From contig NZ_CP195106.1 of NCBI RefSeq assembly GCF_051175385.1, positions 5,394,001 through 5,458,000 of the forward strand: 64,000 nt of DNA, read 5' to 3'. The position numbers and the translations under genes were made by a program. Positions 44,919 through 54,528 of the stretch are shown here, one piece after another (position 1 is the first letter of the stretch; each line of letters begins with the position of its first letter). A model generated the notes under the pieces. That model was not told where the DNA came from, ran no database searches, and saw only the letters and a program-made list of their open reading frames with translations. This stretch comes from Tundrisphaera lichenicola. Lineage in GTDB: Bacteria > Planctomycetota > Planctomycetia > Isosphaerales > Isosphaeraceae.

Positions 44919-47390
44919 ATGAATTGTAGTCCAGGACGACTGCCCTCGTCGGGGCGAGCCCTCACTCGGATCAAGCTAACTCGAGTCTGGTCTTCCCTTG
45001 TATTGATAATTCTTTCGCTGGCATTACTCGGTTCCGCCTATCCTGCCGAGCCATCTGTCGGTGAATCGTTTCGAGAGTCTGTCGAGCCGATTCTCGCCGA
45101 TCATTGTTACGGATGTCACGGGGTCGGGATCAAGAAGGGGGGAGTGACCCTGGACGAGTTCGAGACGGACGAGTCGTTACTGGCTCGACCGGAACTCTGG
45201 TACGACGTCCTCAAGAATATCCGGGCCGGTTTGATGCCACCGTCCGATCGGCCGCGACCCTCGGCCGAGGCACTGGCGACGCTGGAAACCTGGATCAAGC
45301 GGAAAGCGTTCGGGCTCGACCCGGCCGATCCCGACCCGGGAAGAGTCACATTACGCCGCCTGAATCGGGTCGAGTATCGCAACACCATCCGCGACCTGAT
45401 GGGGATCGACTTTCGGGCCGATGAAGAGTTTCCCGCCGATGACACGGGATATGGCTTCGACACGATCGCCGACGTCCTGTCGATCTCGCCGCTGCTTCTC
45501 GAAAAGTACATGCAGGCAGCAGAGTCGATCGTGACTTCCGCAGTCCCGACCGTCGGGAGGATAGTTCAGTCCCGAAATATTCCGGGTCGGGAGTTCAAAC
45601 CGAGGGAAGGTCGAGGGGACGGGGAGAGGCTGAGCCTTTATGAGGCGAAAGAGGTCTCCAGCACGTTCGATTCGCCCAAGGGGGGTCACCACCGGATCAT
45701 TCTGGACCTTGGAATCAGAGCAGACTTCGACTTCGACCCAGGCCGGGCGACCGTCAGGTTCCTATTCAATGGTCGCGAACTGCTCCGGGAAGATGTGGGC
45801 TGGGATTCCGGGAAGAAGTTCCGATACGAGTTCGATGAGACCCTGGTACCGGGCAATAATACGTTGACCTTCGAGGTCGCGCCCCTGGTCCCGGTCGAAA
45901 AGCGAGAAAACTTCGTCGATCTTCGGATCAACTCCGTCGAGGTCGTTGGCCCGACCGATCCCTCCGAGTGGGCCCGACCTCCTCGTTACGATCTTTTCTT
46001 CGATGGTGATGCTCCGGAAATGGCGGAGGGTCGCCGAGAATACGCTCGCGATTCCCTGAGACGATTCGCTTCACGTGCGTTTCGACGACCCGTCGACGAA
46101 CGAACGCTCGAACGCCTCGTCGCGATCGCTCAGGAAGCCTACCAGTTGCCCGGGATTACCACACAGCAAGGGATCTCCCGGGCGATGGTCGCGATCCTGG
46201 CCTCTCCGCGATTCCTCTTTCGCTTCGAGAACTCCGAAGCCGCCCGTACTTCGCATGGATTCGCCAGGATCGATGAACTTTCGCTGGCAACCCGACTCTC
46301 CTATTTCCTCTGGTCATCGACGCCCGATGACGAACTTCTGGCCACTGCCGGACAAGGCCAGCTCCGTCAGAATCTCGACCTTCAGATCAAGAGGATGCTG
46401 GCCGATCCGAAGGCCACGGCGCTGGTTCGCGACTTCGTCGGCCAGTGGCTCCAGGTCCGCGATTTTGACCACTTCCCGATCCAGTTCCGGACAGTGGCAC
46501 GTCGCGAGGGTTTGACCTACTCCAAGGAGACCGAACGCGATTTCGAGATCACTCGGCGATCCATGAACGAGGAGACGGAAGCCTATTTTGCGTATGTTTT
46601 GAAGGAAGATCGGCCCATCCTGGAATTGCTGGATAGCGACTACACGTTCGTCAACGAGTCCCTCGCGAAGCACTACGAGATTCCCGGCGTGAACGGTCGA
46701 GAAATTCGGAAGGTCAACTTGCCCGAAGGGAGTCCTCGGGGAGGGCTCCTGACCCAGGCCGGGGTCCTGATGATCACCTCGAATCCCACTCGAACCTCTC
46801 CGGTCAAGCGTGGGCAATTCATCCTTGAGAACATCCTGGGAACCCCCACCCCACCCCCTCCGCCGGACATCCCTTCGCTGGAAGACACGATTCGAGGAAT
46901 CGAGGGGCGTCAGCCGACGATGCGAGAGGTCATGGAGGTCCATCGGGCCGATCCACTCTGTGCCTCATGCCACAAGCGAATGGACCCGCTCGGGTTGGCC
47001 CTGGAGAACTACAATGCCCTGGGCATGTATCGAACGACCGAGCGAAAGCAGCCGATCGATGCTTCGGGCCGGCTGGTCACCGGTCGAACATTCCAGGATG
47101 CTCGAGAACTCAAGACGATCCTCAAGACGGAGCACCGGCTCGACTTCTATCGCTGCCTGACCGAAAAGCTGTTGACCTACGCCCTCGGACGTGGGATCGA
47201 ATATCAAGATGTCGAGAGCATCGACTCGATCGTCGAGAAGATCGATCGAGAGGGAGGCAAGTTCTCGAGTCTCCTGATGGGAGTCATCGAGTCGGCTCCG
47301 TTCCAGATGAGACGGGAAGTGTCGGGATCGATTGCTGCGAAGGCCACCGGACCGGAACTAAATCCTAACCCCAAGGAATCGAATCCATGA
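44919..47390 (+). CDS. DUF1592 domain-containing planctomycete cytochrome-like protein
   Basis: 823 residues. A signal peptide or anchor (VWSSLVLIILSLALLGSAYPA) is followed by a c-type haem motif CYGCH (C63, C66, H67). The conserved planctomycete chain of domains follows: DUF1587 (RRLNRVEYRNTIRDLMGID), a carbohydrate-binding-like insert (about 225-340), DUF1595 (RRFASRAFRRPV), DUF1592 (ATRLSYFLWSSTPDDELL), DUF1588 with a second CASCH motif, and DUF1585 (LTEKLLTYALGRGIEYQD). Function unproven; probably a periplasmic or surface redox enzyme. Stop overlaps the DUF1552 start by 4 bp. Confidence 0.92.
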   Translation: MNCSPGRLPSSGRALTRIKLTRVWSSLVLIILSLALLGSAYPAEPSVGESFRESVEPILADHCYGCHGVGIKKGGVTLDEFETDESLLARPELWYDVLKNIRAGLMPPSDRPRPSAEALATLETWIKRKAFGLDPADPDPGRVTLRRLNRVEYRNTIRDLMGIDFRADEEFPADDTGYGFDTIADVLSISPLLLEKYMQAAESIVTSAVPTVGRIVQSRNIPGREFKPREGRGDGERLSLYEAKEVSSTFDSPKGGHHRIILDLGIRADFDFDPGRATVRFLFNGRELLREDVGWDSGKKFRYEFDETLVPGNNTLTFEVAPLVPVEKRENFVDLRINSVEVVGPTDPSEWARPPRYDLFFDGDAPEMAEGRREYARDSLRRFASRAFRRPVDERTLERLVAIAQEAYQLPGITTQQGISRAMVAILASPRFLFRFENSEAARTSHGFARIDELSLATRLSYFLWSSTPDDELLATAGQGQLRQNLDLQIKRMLADPKATALVRDFVGQWLQVRDFDHFPIQFRTVARREGLTYSKETERDFEITRRSMNEETEAYFAYVLKEDRPILELLDSDYTFVNESLAKHYEIPGVNGREIRKVNLPEGSPRGGLLTQAGVLMITSNPTRTSPVKRGQFILENILGTPTPPPPPDIPSLEDTIRGIEGRQPTMREVMEVHRADPLCASCHKRMDPLGLALENYNALGMYRTTERKQPIDASGRLVTGRTFQDARELKTILKTEHRLDFYRCLTEKLLTYALGRGIEYQDVESIDSIVEKIDREGGKFSSLLMGVIESAPFQMRREVSGSIAAKATGPELNPNPKESNP

Positions 47391-48796
47391 CGCGGACCGA
47401 CCTCCAGAGCGAGTCGATCGCCCATCAGGCCCGCCTGACGGCCAGCCGTCGTCGGTTCCTCAAGGGGCTAGGGGCCGCGGTCGCGTTGCCCGCCCTCGAT
47501 TCACTCCTACCCCGAGGAATCAATGCGGCCGTGGCCGGGGCGACCGGCGGCCTCGGAACGACTGCCAGCGGCGCACCGTTGAGGATGGCCTTCCTTTACT
47601 TCCCGAATGGAGCCAACCAGAAACTCTGGTGGCCCGAGGGTCAGGATCGCGATTTCACTTTCAACAAGACGATGGCCCCGCTGGAGAGCCTCAGGCACCG
47701 GGTTCAGGTCCTCGGTGGCCTCGATCACCTCAACGCCACGGCGGGTCGCGATGGCGGCGGCGACCATGCTCGGGCGAGCAGCACATTCCTGACTGGCGTT
47801 CGGATCAAGAAGACTTCCGGGGCCGATATCCAGGCCGGCGTCTCGATTGATCAGCTCGTCGCCCGGAAGATCGGCCACCTCACCCGTTTCCCGTCACTCG
47901 AGTTGACCTGCGACGGTGTCCGAAAATCGGGGCCATGTGACACGGGATACTCCTGCGCCTACGACTGGAACATGTCGTGGCGGACGCCCAATACCCCGAT
48001 GGCCCCCGAACCCAATCCCCGGATGGTCTTCGAGCGGCTTTTCGGAGCGGGAGCCGCCGGAGAACGGCAGAAAAATTACGCGATCCGGCAGCAGCAGCAG
48101 AAATCGATCCTCGACTTCGTCCTGGAGGACGCTCGCGAACTCCAGGGGCAACTCGCCTCACGCGATCGCGACAAGTTGGATGAGTACCTCACCGGAGTTC
48201 GCGAGATCGAAGGTCGGATCGAGCAGGCCGAGAAGCTGGAGGCCAGCCCCGACCCCGGCGGCGAAACTCCCCCGGGTATCCCTGCGGTCTACCGAGACCA
48301 CATCCGAATCATGACCGACATGCTGGTCCTGGCCTTCCAGACCGACTCGACCCGGATCGCGACCCTGATCCTGGCTCACGACGGGAGCAACCGGGCCTTC
48401 CCCGAGATCGGGATCCCCGAAGGCCACCACTCCCTATCACACCACCAGGGCAAGGCCGCCTCGCTCGAGAAGTATGGCCGGATCGACCTTTTCTACATGG
48501 AAGAGTACGCACGCTTCCTGCAGAAACTCGAAGAGACCAAGGATGTCGACGGCCAATCGATCCTCCACAATTCGATGATCGTCTATGGATGCGGCAACGG
48601 CGACGGGAATCGCCATAATCACGACAACCTGCCGGTCATCCTGGCAGGTTCCGGCGGAGGAACCCTCGACTCCGGACGGTACGTCAAGACCCGAGGTACC
48701 CCGATGTCGAACCTCTTCCTGGGGATGGCCGACCGCTTCGGGATCCAGGGTCTCGAACGCTTCGGCGACTCGACGGGACGGCTCGACTCGATCTGA
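47387..48796 (+). CDS. DUF1552 domain-containing Tat-exported protein
   Basis: 469 residues. The N-terminal twin-arginine signal SRRRFLKGLGAAVALPALDSLLP indicates folded export. The body fits DUF1552: MAFLYFPNGANQKLWWPEG, LGGLDHLNA, DHARASSTFLTG, and late HHSLSHHQG and YGCGNGDGNRHNHDNLPVILAG. The repeated His and Asp residues suggest an alkaline-phosphatase/sulfatase-type metal fold, which is an inference. It pairs with DUF1592 genes throughout planctomycetes. The 4-bp overlap argues for a complex or shared pathway. Confidence 0.92.
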   Translation: MTRTDLQSESIAHQARLTASRRRFLKGLGAAVALPALDSLLPRGINAAVAGATGGLGTTASGAPLRMAFLYFPNGANQKLWWPEGQDRDFTFNKTMAPLESLRHRVQVLGGLDHLNATAGRDGGGDHARASSTFLTGVRIKKTSGADIQAGVSIDQLVARKIGHLTRFPSLELTCDGVRKSGPCDTGYSCAYDWNMSWRTPNTPMAPEPNPRMVFERLFGAGAAGERQKNYAIRQQQQKSILDFVLEDARELQGQLASRDRDKLDEYLTGVREIEGRIEQAEKLEASPDPGGETPPGIPAVYRDHIRIMTDMLVLAFQTDSTRIATLILAHDGSNRAFPEIGIPEGHHSLSHHQGKAASLEKYGRIDLFYMEEYARFLQKLEETKDVDGQSILHNSMIVYGCGNGDGNRHNHDNLPVILAGSGGGTLDSGRYVKTRGTPMSNLFLGMADRFGIQGLERFGDSTGRLDSI

Positions 48797-48830
48797 TCGC
48801 GATCGGGATCTCGCAGGGAAATCCACTTCC

Positions 48831-50738
48831 CTACGAAATCCTGCCCTCGACGAATGCCAGAACCCGCTCGAAGGGGATGTCCGCGAGTACGCCGAATATC
48901 GGGTGTTTCCCCAATCTGGCTTTCGTCGTGGCGGGTGATGTTATGCCACAAAGGAACCTGGCCTCCTGACGAGGGCTGGCCAGGGCGTGGAAACGCGAGC
49001 CTCTGAGTTCGCTCAGAATAGTCCGTGCTTCCTCGTCGAGGCTCCGGGGAAGTATCGCCTCGACCACCGGCGGAATCCCACTCAAACATCGGCTGCAATG
49101 CCCACAGACCGTCGACATCGCCTGTCCGAAGTAATCCAGGAGATGCCTTGTCAGACATCCAGGGAGCGAAGCGAACTCCGTGACTTGACGGACTCGCTCG
49201 ACGTTCCGGCGCTCCTGTAGCAAGAATCGCTGACTGATTTCCCGACAGATGCGATCCACATCGGGATCTAACTCAAGCCATCGATAGCCTCGGCGGATCC
49301 CCTTCGCCTGAACCTCGATATCTCCGCTCAGTTCGAGCTCGGCCAAAAGTCCGGCGACCTCCAATCGCTCGGGTCCAGGCTCTTTCAAATCGATCGAGTA
49401 CCAGATCCGACCGGCCTTCGCTCGGACGTTCAGCGATCGGTAGGTCGGGCCTCTCGGTCCTGAGAGGATCGCTTCGATGGGTTGGATCGGCCTAAATTTA
49501 TACTCGGCGTAAGTGGTTCCCGTTCCCTCCAGAATTCCATCCATTTCCAGGTAAGTCAGGATGGTCTCGATCACGATTTGCCGGATGTCGTGGTCGAACG
49601 AAAGGTCGTAAATCGAGATCTCAAATCGAGGGCCCCGGCTGAGGATATCCTTCAGGAATCCGTTTGTGGATTCAATCGTCGGAGTGTCCCCGTAGGTGAA
49701 GTTTTCCAGGGTCGTCACGTCCTCGGAGCAAGCGAACAACTCGCAATGGGCGGGTTGGCCATCGCGACCGGCCCGGCCGATCTCCTGGGCGTAATTTTCG
49801 AGGCTCTTGGGCAGGTTGTAATGATAGACGGCCCGGATATCGGCCTTGTCGATCCCCATGCCGAAAGCGATCGTTGCCACCACAATCCCGGCTTCCGGGC
49901 CCATGAACCGCTCCTGGACCTCTACCCTGCGCTCGGGGCCGAGCCCGGCGTGATAGGCCTCGGCCGCGAATCCTTCTCTGGTCAAGAATTGGGCAAGTTC
50001 CTCGGCCGTCTTCTGTTGAGTCACATAAACGATCGTCGGGACAGGCCGAGCGGATCGGAGGCGGGCCAGCAATAGGCTTCGGCGATCCTCGAGGCAGCAC
50101 GGAGAGGCGTGAAGTTCCAGATTCGGCCGATGGAAGTTGGAGCGGACCACATCGGCGTCATCGATCCGGAAGGCTCTCGCGATGTCGATGGCGATTGAAG
50201 GAGTGGCCGTCGCCGTCAGTGCCAGGACTCGCCCAGCCTGGAGCTTCGTGGCCAAAGCTGCGAGCTTCATGTACTCGGGTCGAAAGTTGTGTCCCCACTC
50301 GCTGATGCAGTGCGCCTCGTCTATGGCAACCATCGCGATCTTTCGACCGCCGAGGGACCGGAGGAAGCGCTCACTCCCCAGTCGCTCGGGAGCCACGTAG
50401 AGGAGTCGAGTGCGGCCCGATCGGACGTTTTCGTAGGCCTGCCGAGTCTCTTCGACGCTCTGGCTGGAATCAAGTCGTGTGGCCAGGATTCCCTGACGGG
50501 CCAGGGCATCGACTTGATCCTTCATTAGCGCAATGAGCGGCGAGACGACGATTGTCAGTCCGTCGAACAGGAGTGCGGGAAGCTGATAGCAGAGACTTTT
50601 TCCACCGCCGGTCGGGAAGATCGCCAGGACCGAGCGTCCCTCCAGCAATCGCCCGATGACTTCTGCTTGACCCTCGCGAAAGCCGGGATGTTGCATGACA
50701 TCGCGAAGGACTCGGCGAGCATTTTCGAGATCGGGCAT
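48831..50738 (-). CDS. recQ: ATP-dependent DNA helicase RecQ
   Basis: 635 residues. A 3'-5' superfamily 2 helicase. Motifs: GGGKSLCYQLPAL (I), TATATP (III), DEAHCISEWGHNFRPEY (II), YVTQQKTAEELAQFL (IV), TIAFGMGIDKADIRAVYHYNLPKSLENYAQEIGRAGRDG (V-VI). A zinc domain follows with C...CGHCSRC. The C-terminus has a helical end without a recognisable HRDC domain, so it is a shorter RecQ form. Single gene, divergent from the Gfo/Idh gene. Confidence 0.93.
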   Translation of the reverse strand: MPDLENARRVLRDVMQHPGFREGQAEVIGRLLEGRSVLAIFPTGGGKSLCYQLPALLFDGLTIVVSPLIALMKDQVDALARQGILATRLDSSQSVEETRQAYENVRSGRTRLLYVAPERLGSERFLRSLGGRKIAMVAIDEAHCISEWGHNFRPEYMKLAALATKLQAGRVLALTATATPSIAIDIARAFRIDDADVVRSNFHRPNLELHASPCCLEDRRSLLLARLRSARPVPTIVYVTQQKTAEELAQFLTREGFAAEAYHAGLGPERRVEVQERFMGPEAGIVVATIAFGMGIDKADIRAVYHYNLPKSLENYAQEIGRAGRDGQPAHCELFACSEDVTTLENFTYGDTPTIESTNGFLKDILSRGPRFEISIYDLSFDHDIRQIVIETILTYLEMDGILEGTGTTYAEYKFRPIQPIEAILSGPRGPTYRSLNVRAKAGRIWYSIDLKEPGPERLEVAGLLAELELSGDIEVQAKGIRRGYRWLELDPDVDRICREISQRFLLQERRNVERVRQVTEFASLPGCLTRHLLDYFGQAMSTVCGHCSRCLSGIPPVVEAILPRSLDEEARTILSELRGSRFHALASPRQEARFLCGITSPATTKARLGKHPIFGVLADIPFERVLAFVEGRIS

Positions 50739-50898
50739 GAGTCGACCCTACTCCGGTCCCAGGAAACAAAATCGACCATCATCGGGATTTCCAGCAGGGG
50801 TGAGAAGTCGAGTCGGTGGCGTCGAGGTCCTAGCCGGGTTAGGATCGGACCTCGGGTCGCCTCACGAATCATCCATGAGATCGAAGGGGAACGGGATC

Positions 50899-52131
50899 AT
50901 GCGTGCCTCTGGTGAGTCCAGACGCGGCTTCCTGGAGTCGATGGGCCTGGCGGGAGCTGGAGCGATCCTGGCGGGATCAACCGAGTCAGCTCGAGGCTTC
51001 CTCGCGAACAACACGATTACCGTGGGTTGCCTGGGGACCGGGGGGCGGTGCCGGACCCTGATGAAGTCATTGGGCAACCTGCCGGGTGTTCGAATGGTCG
51101 CCGTTGCCGACGTCTGGGATTCCGCGCTGGCCGAGGGTCGAAAGCTGGCCGATCCCCAGGCATTCTCCACCAAACATTACCGTGAAGTCCTCGACCGGAA
51201 GGATGTGGATGCCGTCTTGATCGGCAGTCCAGACCACTGGCACGTCCCGATGACGATCGACGCTTGCTCGGCGGGCAAGGATGTTTACGTCGAGAAACCC
51301 GTTACCCACGAACCGGCCGAAGGAGAACGTCTGATCGAGGCCCAGGATCGTCATAAGCGGGTCGTTCAAGTCGGCCAGCAACAGCGGAGCATGCCTCATA
51401 TCGTCCGGGCGAGCGAGTTGATTCGTTCGGGAAAGATCGGCAAGGTCTTCAAGCTGGCCTTGAGCTGGAATCGGAATACAGGCGATCGGTTCGCGCGAAC
51501 TTCCCAGAAGGTGGATCCGAATCAGGTCGCTTGGAAGGACTTTCTGGGATCGGCTCGCGATCAGCCATTCGACGAATACCGATTTCGAAACTGGCGCTGG
51601 TTCTGGGACTTCGGTGGGGGCATCCTGACCGATCTGATGGTCCACTGGATCGATGTCGGGCAGTGGATTCTCGGTTTGGACCGACCCGAAAAGGCGACGA
51701 CGTTCGGAGTGGAATTCGCCGGCAAGGGAGTCTGGGAAACGCCAGACACCATCCAATGTCTCCTGTCCTATCCGGGTGGGGTCCAGGCCCATTTCGAGGG
51801 GACGTTCTCGAACGCCAGGAACGCGGCGAGGATCGAGTTCCTGGGAACAGAAGGCTCGATCTGGATCGATCGAGGCGGCTATATCATTTACTCGGAACGA
51901 GGAAAGGGCGAGGTGGAATCCCTGATCCTGGGTTCCGATCCTCGCCGAGGGCTCGACTTCTACGACAAGCCCGATGGCGAGACCCTTCACCTGGCCGACT
52001 GGCTCGGGGCGATTCGTTCCAGGAACAAACCCTCCTGCCCCGCCGAGGCGGGTGTCGCCTCAGCCGCCGCGGCGCACCTGGGAAATCAAGCTTTCCGAGA
52101 AGATCGAGTCGCCAGGTGGAGACAGCCTTAA
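50899..52131 (+). CDS. Gfo/Idh/MocA family oxidoreductase, Tat-exported type
   Basis: 410 residues from the ATG at 50899 (AGGGG about 10 nt upstream). An RR signal (SRRGFLESMGLAGAGAILAG) marks it as one of the exported planctomycete forms. The Rossmann start VGCLGTGGRCRTLMKS, EKPVTHE motif, and the GGGILTDLMVHWIDVGQWILG segment with the catalytic Asp/His pair are present, followed by the beta-sheet domain. Family members oxidise or epimerise sugars or cyclitols with tightly bound NAD(P). Substrate unknown. Confidence 0.9.
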   Translation: MRASGESRRGFLESMGLAGAGAILAGSTESARGFLANNTITVGCLGTGGRCRTLMKSLGNLPGVRMVAVADVWDSALAEGRKLADPQAFSTKHYREVLDRKDVDAVLIGSPDHWHVPMTIDACSAGKDVYVEKPVTHEPAEGERLIEAQDRHKRVVQVGQQQRSMPHIVRASELIRSGKIGKVFKLALSWNRNTGDRFARTSQKVDPNQVAWKDFLGSARDQPFDEYRFRNWRWFWDFGGGILTDLMVHWIDVGQWILGLDRPEKATTFGVEFAGKGVWETPDTIQCLLSYPGGVQAHFEGTFSNARNAARIEFLGTEGSIWIDRGGYIIYSERGKGEVESLILGSDPRRGLDFYDKPDGETLHLADWLGAIRSRNKPSCPAEAGVASAAAAHLGNQAFREDRVARWRQP

Positions 52132-52292
52132 GTCGTGATTCCTCCACCGGTCCTAGACCCGTCCGACTCCGGAAATCTGAACACCAAGTAGGAAAAGGCA
52201 CGCTGGTTGCACCCGCTGAAAATTCCATGCGCCGAGAAGGGCGCCTCGCGATCGAGCCCGGACAAATGTCACGAACGAGTGGAACGAATACC

Positions 52293-54521
52293 ATGCCCTC
52301 CTCAACTGATCGTAGGCCCACCGTTTCGCGGGAGGTCGTGGAACACCTGATTCACGCCAATTTCTGGGATCCCTTCTCGGTCCTGGGTTCGCACGAGGTC
52401 GAACTCGATGGGAAGCCCGCTCGGGCCATCCGGGCCTTCCTTCCCGAGGCGAAAAATGCCTGGTTGGTGATGCCCCGAAAGGGGCAGGATGATGCTCGAA
52501 AACCCCTCGACCGAATTCATCCCGATGGATTCTTCGAGGCCATTGTACCAGGCCCAACACCGTATCGGCTGGGGATCGAGAACCACCAAGGGCACACCTG
52601 GGAGATCGAGGATCCTTACCAATTCGGCCCGGTCCTGACCGAATTCGACCTTCACCTGCTGGGCGAAGGTACCCATTACAAGAGTTACGAGAAGTTAGGG
52701 GCCCACCTGAAGACCCACCAGGGGGTCAAGGGAGTCCACTTCGCCGTCTGGGCCCCGAATGCCTTGAGGGTGAGCGTGGTCGGCAACTTCAATCATTGGG
52801 ACGGGCGAAGGAACCCGATGAGGAGTTGCTCGGGCGGGATCTGGGAGATATTCATACCCAGTCTGACCCAGGGCGAGGTCTACAAGTTCGAGATCAAGAG
52901 CCGGGTCAACGGTTACCTGGTCGAGAAGGCCGATCCTTACGGCTTCTCGGCCGAGCTTCGCCCCAAGACCGCCTCAGTCGTCTGGGACGTGATGAAATTC
53001 GACTGGCACGACCGCGACTGGATGGAAACACGAGGAGCCCGTCAGGCCCTCGACGCCCCGATCTCCATTTACGAGGTTCATCTCGGTTCCTGGCAACGAA
53101 AGGTGGAGGAGGGCGACCGCTACCTGACCTACCGAGAACTGGCAGATGCCCTCGTCAACTACCTGGCCGAGACGGGATTCACGCACGTCGAATTGATGCC
53201 GATCAACGAGCATCCCTTCGACGGAAGCTGGGGATACCAGCCCGTCGGATACTTCGCCCCAACCTCAAGACACGGCACCCCCGATGACTTCGCCTACTTT
53301 GTCGACACCCTTCATCAGAACGGCATCGGCGTCATCGTCGACTGGGTACCCGGTCACTTCCCGCGCGATATTCACGGCCTTGGCTTCTTCGATGGGACTC
53401 ACCTCTACGAACACGAAGACCCCCGACTTGGCGAGCACCAGGACTGGGGCACCAAGATCTTCAATTACGGCCGGGCCGAGGTCCGCAACTTCCTCCTGGG
53501 CAATGCCCTCTTCTGGCTCGAACGCTACCACATCGACGGCCTGAGAGTCGACGCCGTGGCCTCGATGCTCTACCTCGACTATTCGAGGAAGCCCGGGGAA
53601 TGGGTTCCCAACGTGTTCGGCGGCAACGAGAACCTGGAAGCCATCGACTTCCTCAAGAAATTCAACGAGATCTGCCACCAGGAACATCCCGGGATCATCA
53701 CCGCCGCCGAGGAGTCGACCAGCTTCGCGGGCGTCTCCCGGCCCACCTACCTGGGTGGGCTTGGCTTCAGCATGAAGTGGAATATGGGGTGGATGAATGA
53801 CACTCTCCGTTACTTCCAGAACGACCCCATTCACCGGAAGTACGACCACGGGCAGCTCAGCTTCAGCCTGATCTACGCCTTCCACGAGAACTTCATCCTC
53901 CCGCTCTCGCACGATGAGGTGGTCCACGGGAAAGGTTCGCTGATCGACAAGATGCCCGGCGACCTCTGGCAGAAGTTCGCCAACCTTCGCCTGCTCTACG
54001 GCTATATGTTTGGACACCCCGGCAAGAAGCTCCTCTTCATGGGGGATGAAATCGCCCAGTGGCGCGAGTGGACGCACGATCATTCGGTCGACTGGCACCT
54101 TCTCAATTGGCGAGACCACCAGGGGATCAAGCAACTGATCTCCGATCTGAACGTCCTCTACAAGTCCGAACCTGCCCTCCACCAAGTCGACTTCGACTGG
54201 CAAGGGTTCGAGTGGCTCGAACTTCACGACTGGGAAAATAGCGTCCTCGCCTTCCTCCGAAGGGGCAAGAATCCCGACGACTGCGTCGTGGTCATCTGTA
54301 ACTTCACGCCCGTCGTCCGCGAGCCCTACCGGATCGGCGTGCCGGTGGGCGGGTTCTATCGAGAGCTGCTCAACACCGATTCCGAATGCTACGGCGGCTC
54401 GAACGTCGGCAATTACGGCGGAACCTGGGCCCATCCTCACGCCTGGGGCGGTCGGCCATATCACCTCTCGCTCAAACTCCCCCCGCTGGGAGTGGTCTAT
54501 CTGAAGGTCGAGAAGGGATGA
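52293..54521 (+). CDS. glgB: 1,4-alpha-glucan branching enzyme
   Basis: 742 residues from the ATG at 52293; ATGs at 52227 and 52266 are alternatives. Makes alpha-1,6 branches in glycogen. Order: an N1 domain (HANFWDPFSVLGSHEV), CBM48 (GVHFAVWAPNALRVSVVGNFNHWDGR), then a GH13 barrel with HPFDGSWGYQPVGYFAPTSR, the nucleophile Asp in DGLRVDAVASMLYLDY, acid Glu in TAAEEST, and LSHDEVVHGKGSL. Normal family length. It is 7 bp ahead of an unknown gene, suggesting co-transcription. No other glg genes are present. Confidence 0.96.
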   Translation: MPSSTDRRPTVSREVVEHLIHANFWDPFSVLGSHEVELDGKPARAIRAFLPEAKNAWLVMPRKGQDDARKPLDRIHPDGFFEAIVPGPTPYRLGIENHQGHTWEIEDPYQFGPVLTEFDLHLLGEGTHYKSYEKLGAHLKTHQGVKGVHFAVWAPNALRVSVVGNFNHWDGRRNPMRSCSGGIWEIFIPSLTQGEVYKFEIKSRVNGYLVEKADPYGFSAELRPKTASVVWDVMKFDWHDRDWMETRGARQALDAPISIYEVHLGSWQRKVEEGDRYLTYRELADALVNYLAETGFTHVELMPINEHPFDGSWGYQPVGYFAPTSRHGTPDDFAYFVDTLHQNGIGVIVDWVPGHFPRDIHGLGFFDGTHLYEHEDPRLGEHQDWGTKIFNYGRAEVRNFLLGNALFWLERYHIDGLRVDAVASMLYLDYSRKPGEWVPNVFGGNENLEAIDFLKKFNEICHQEHPGIITAAEESTSFAGVSRPTYLGGLGFSMKWNMGWMNDTLRYFQNDPIHRKYDHGQLSFSLIYAFHENFILPLSHDEVVHGKGSLIDKMPGDLWQKFANLRLLYGYMFGHPGKKLLFMGDEIAQWREWTHDHSVDWHLLNWRDHQGIKQLISDLNVLYKSEPALHQVDFDWQGFEWLELHDWENSVLAFLRRGKNPDDCVVVICNFTPVVREPYRIGVPVGGFYRELLNTDSECYGGSNVGNYGGTWAHPHAWGGRPYHLSLKLPPLGVVYLKVEKG

Positions 54522-54528
54522 GAATCGG

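Noticed and set aside
53265..54464. 399-codon minus-strand open frame opposite glgB
   Set aside because: Val/Glu-rich shadow of the glgB catalytic domain.
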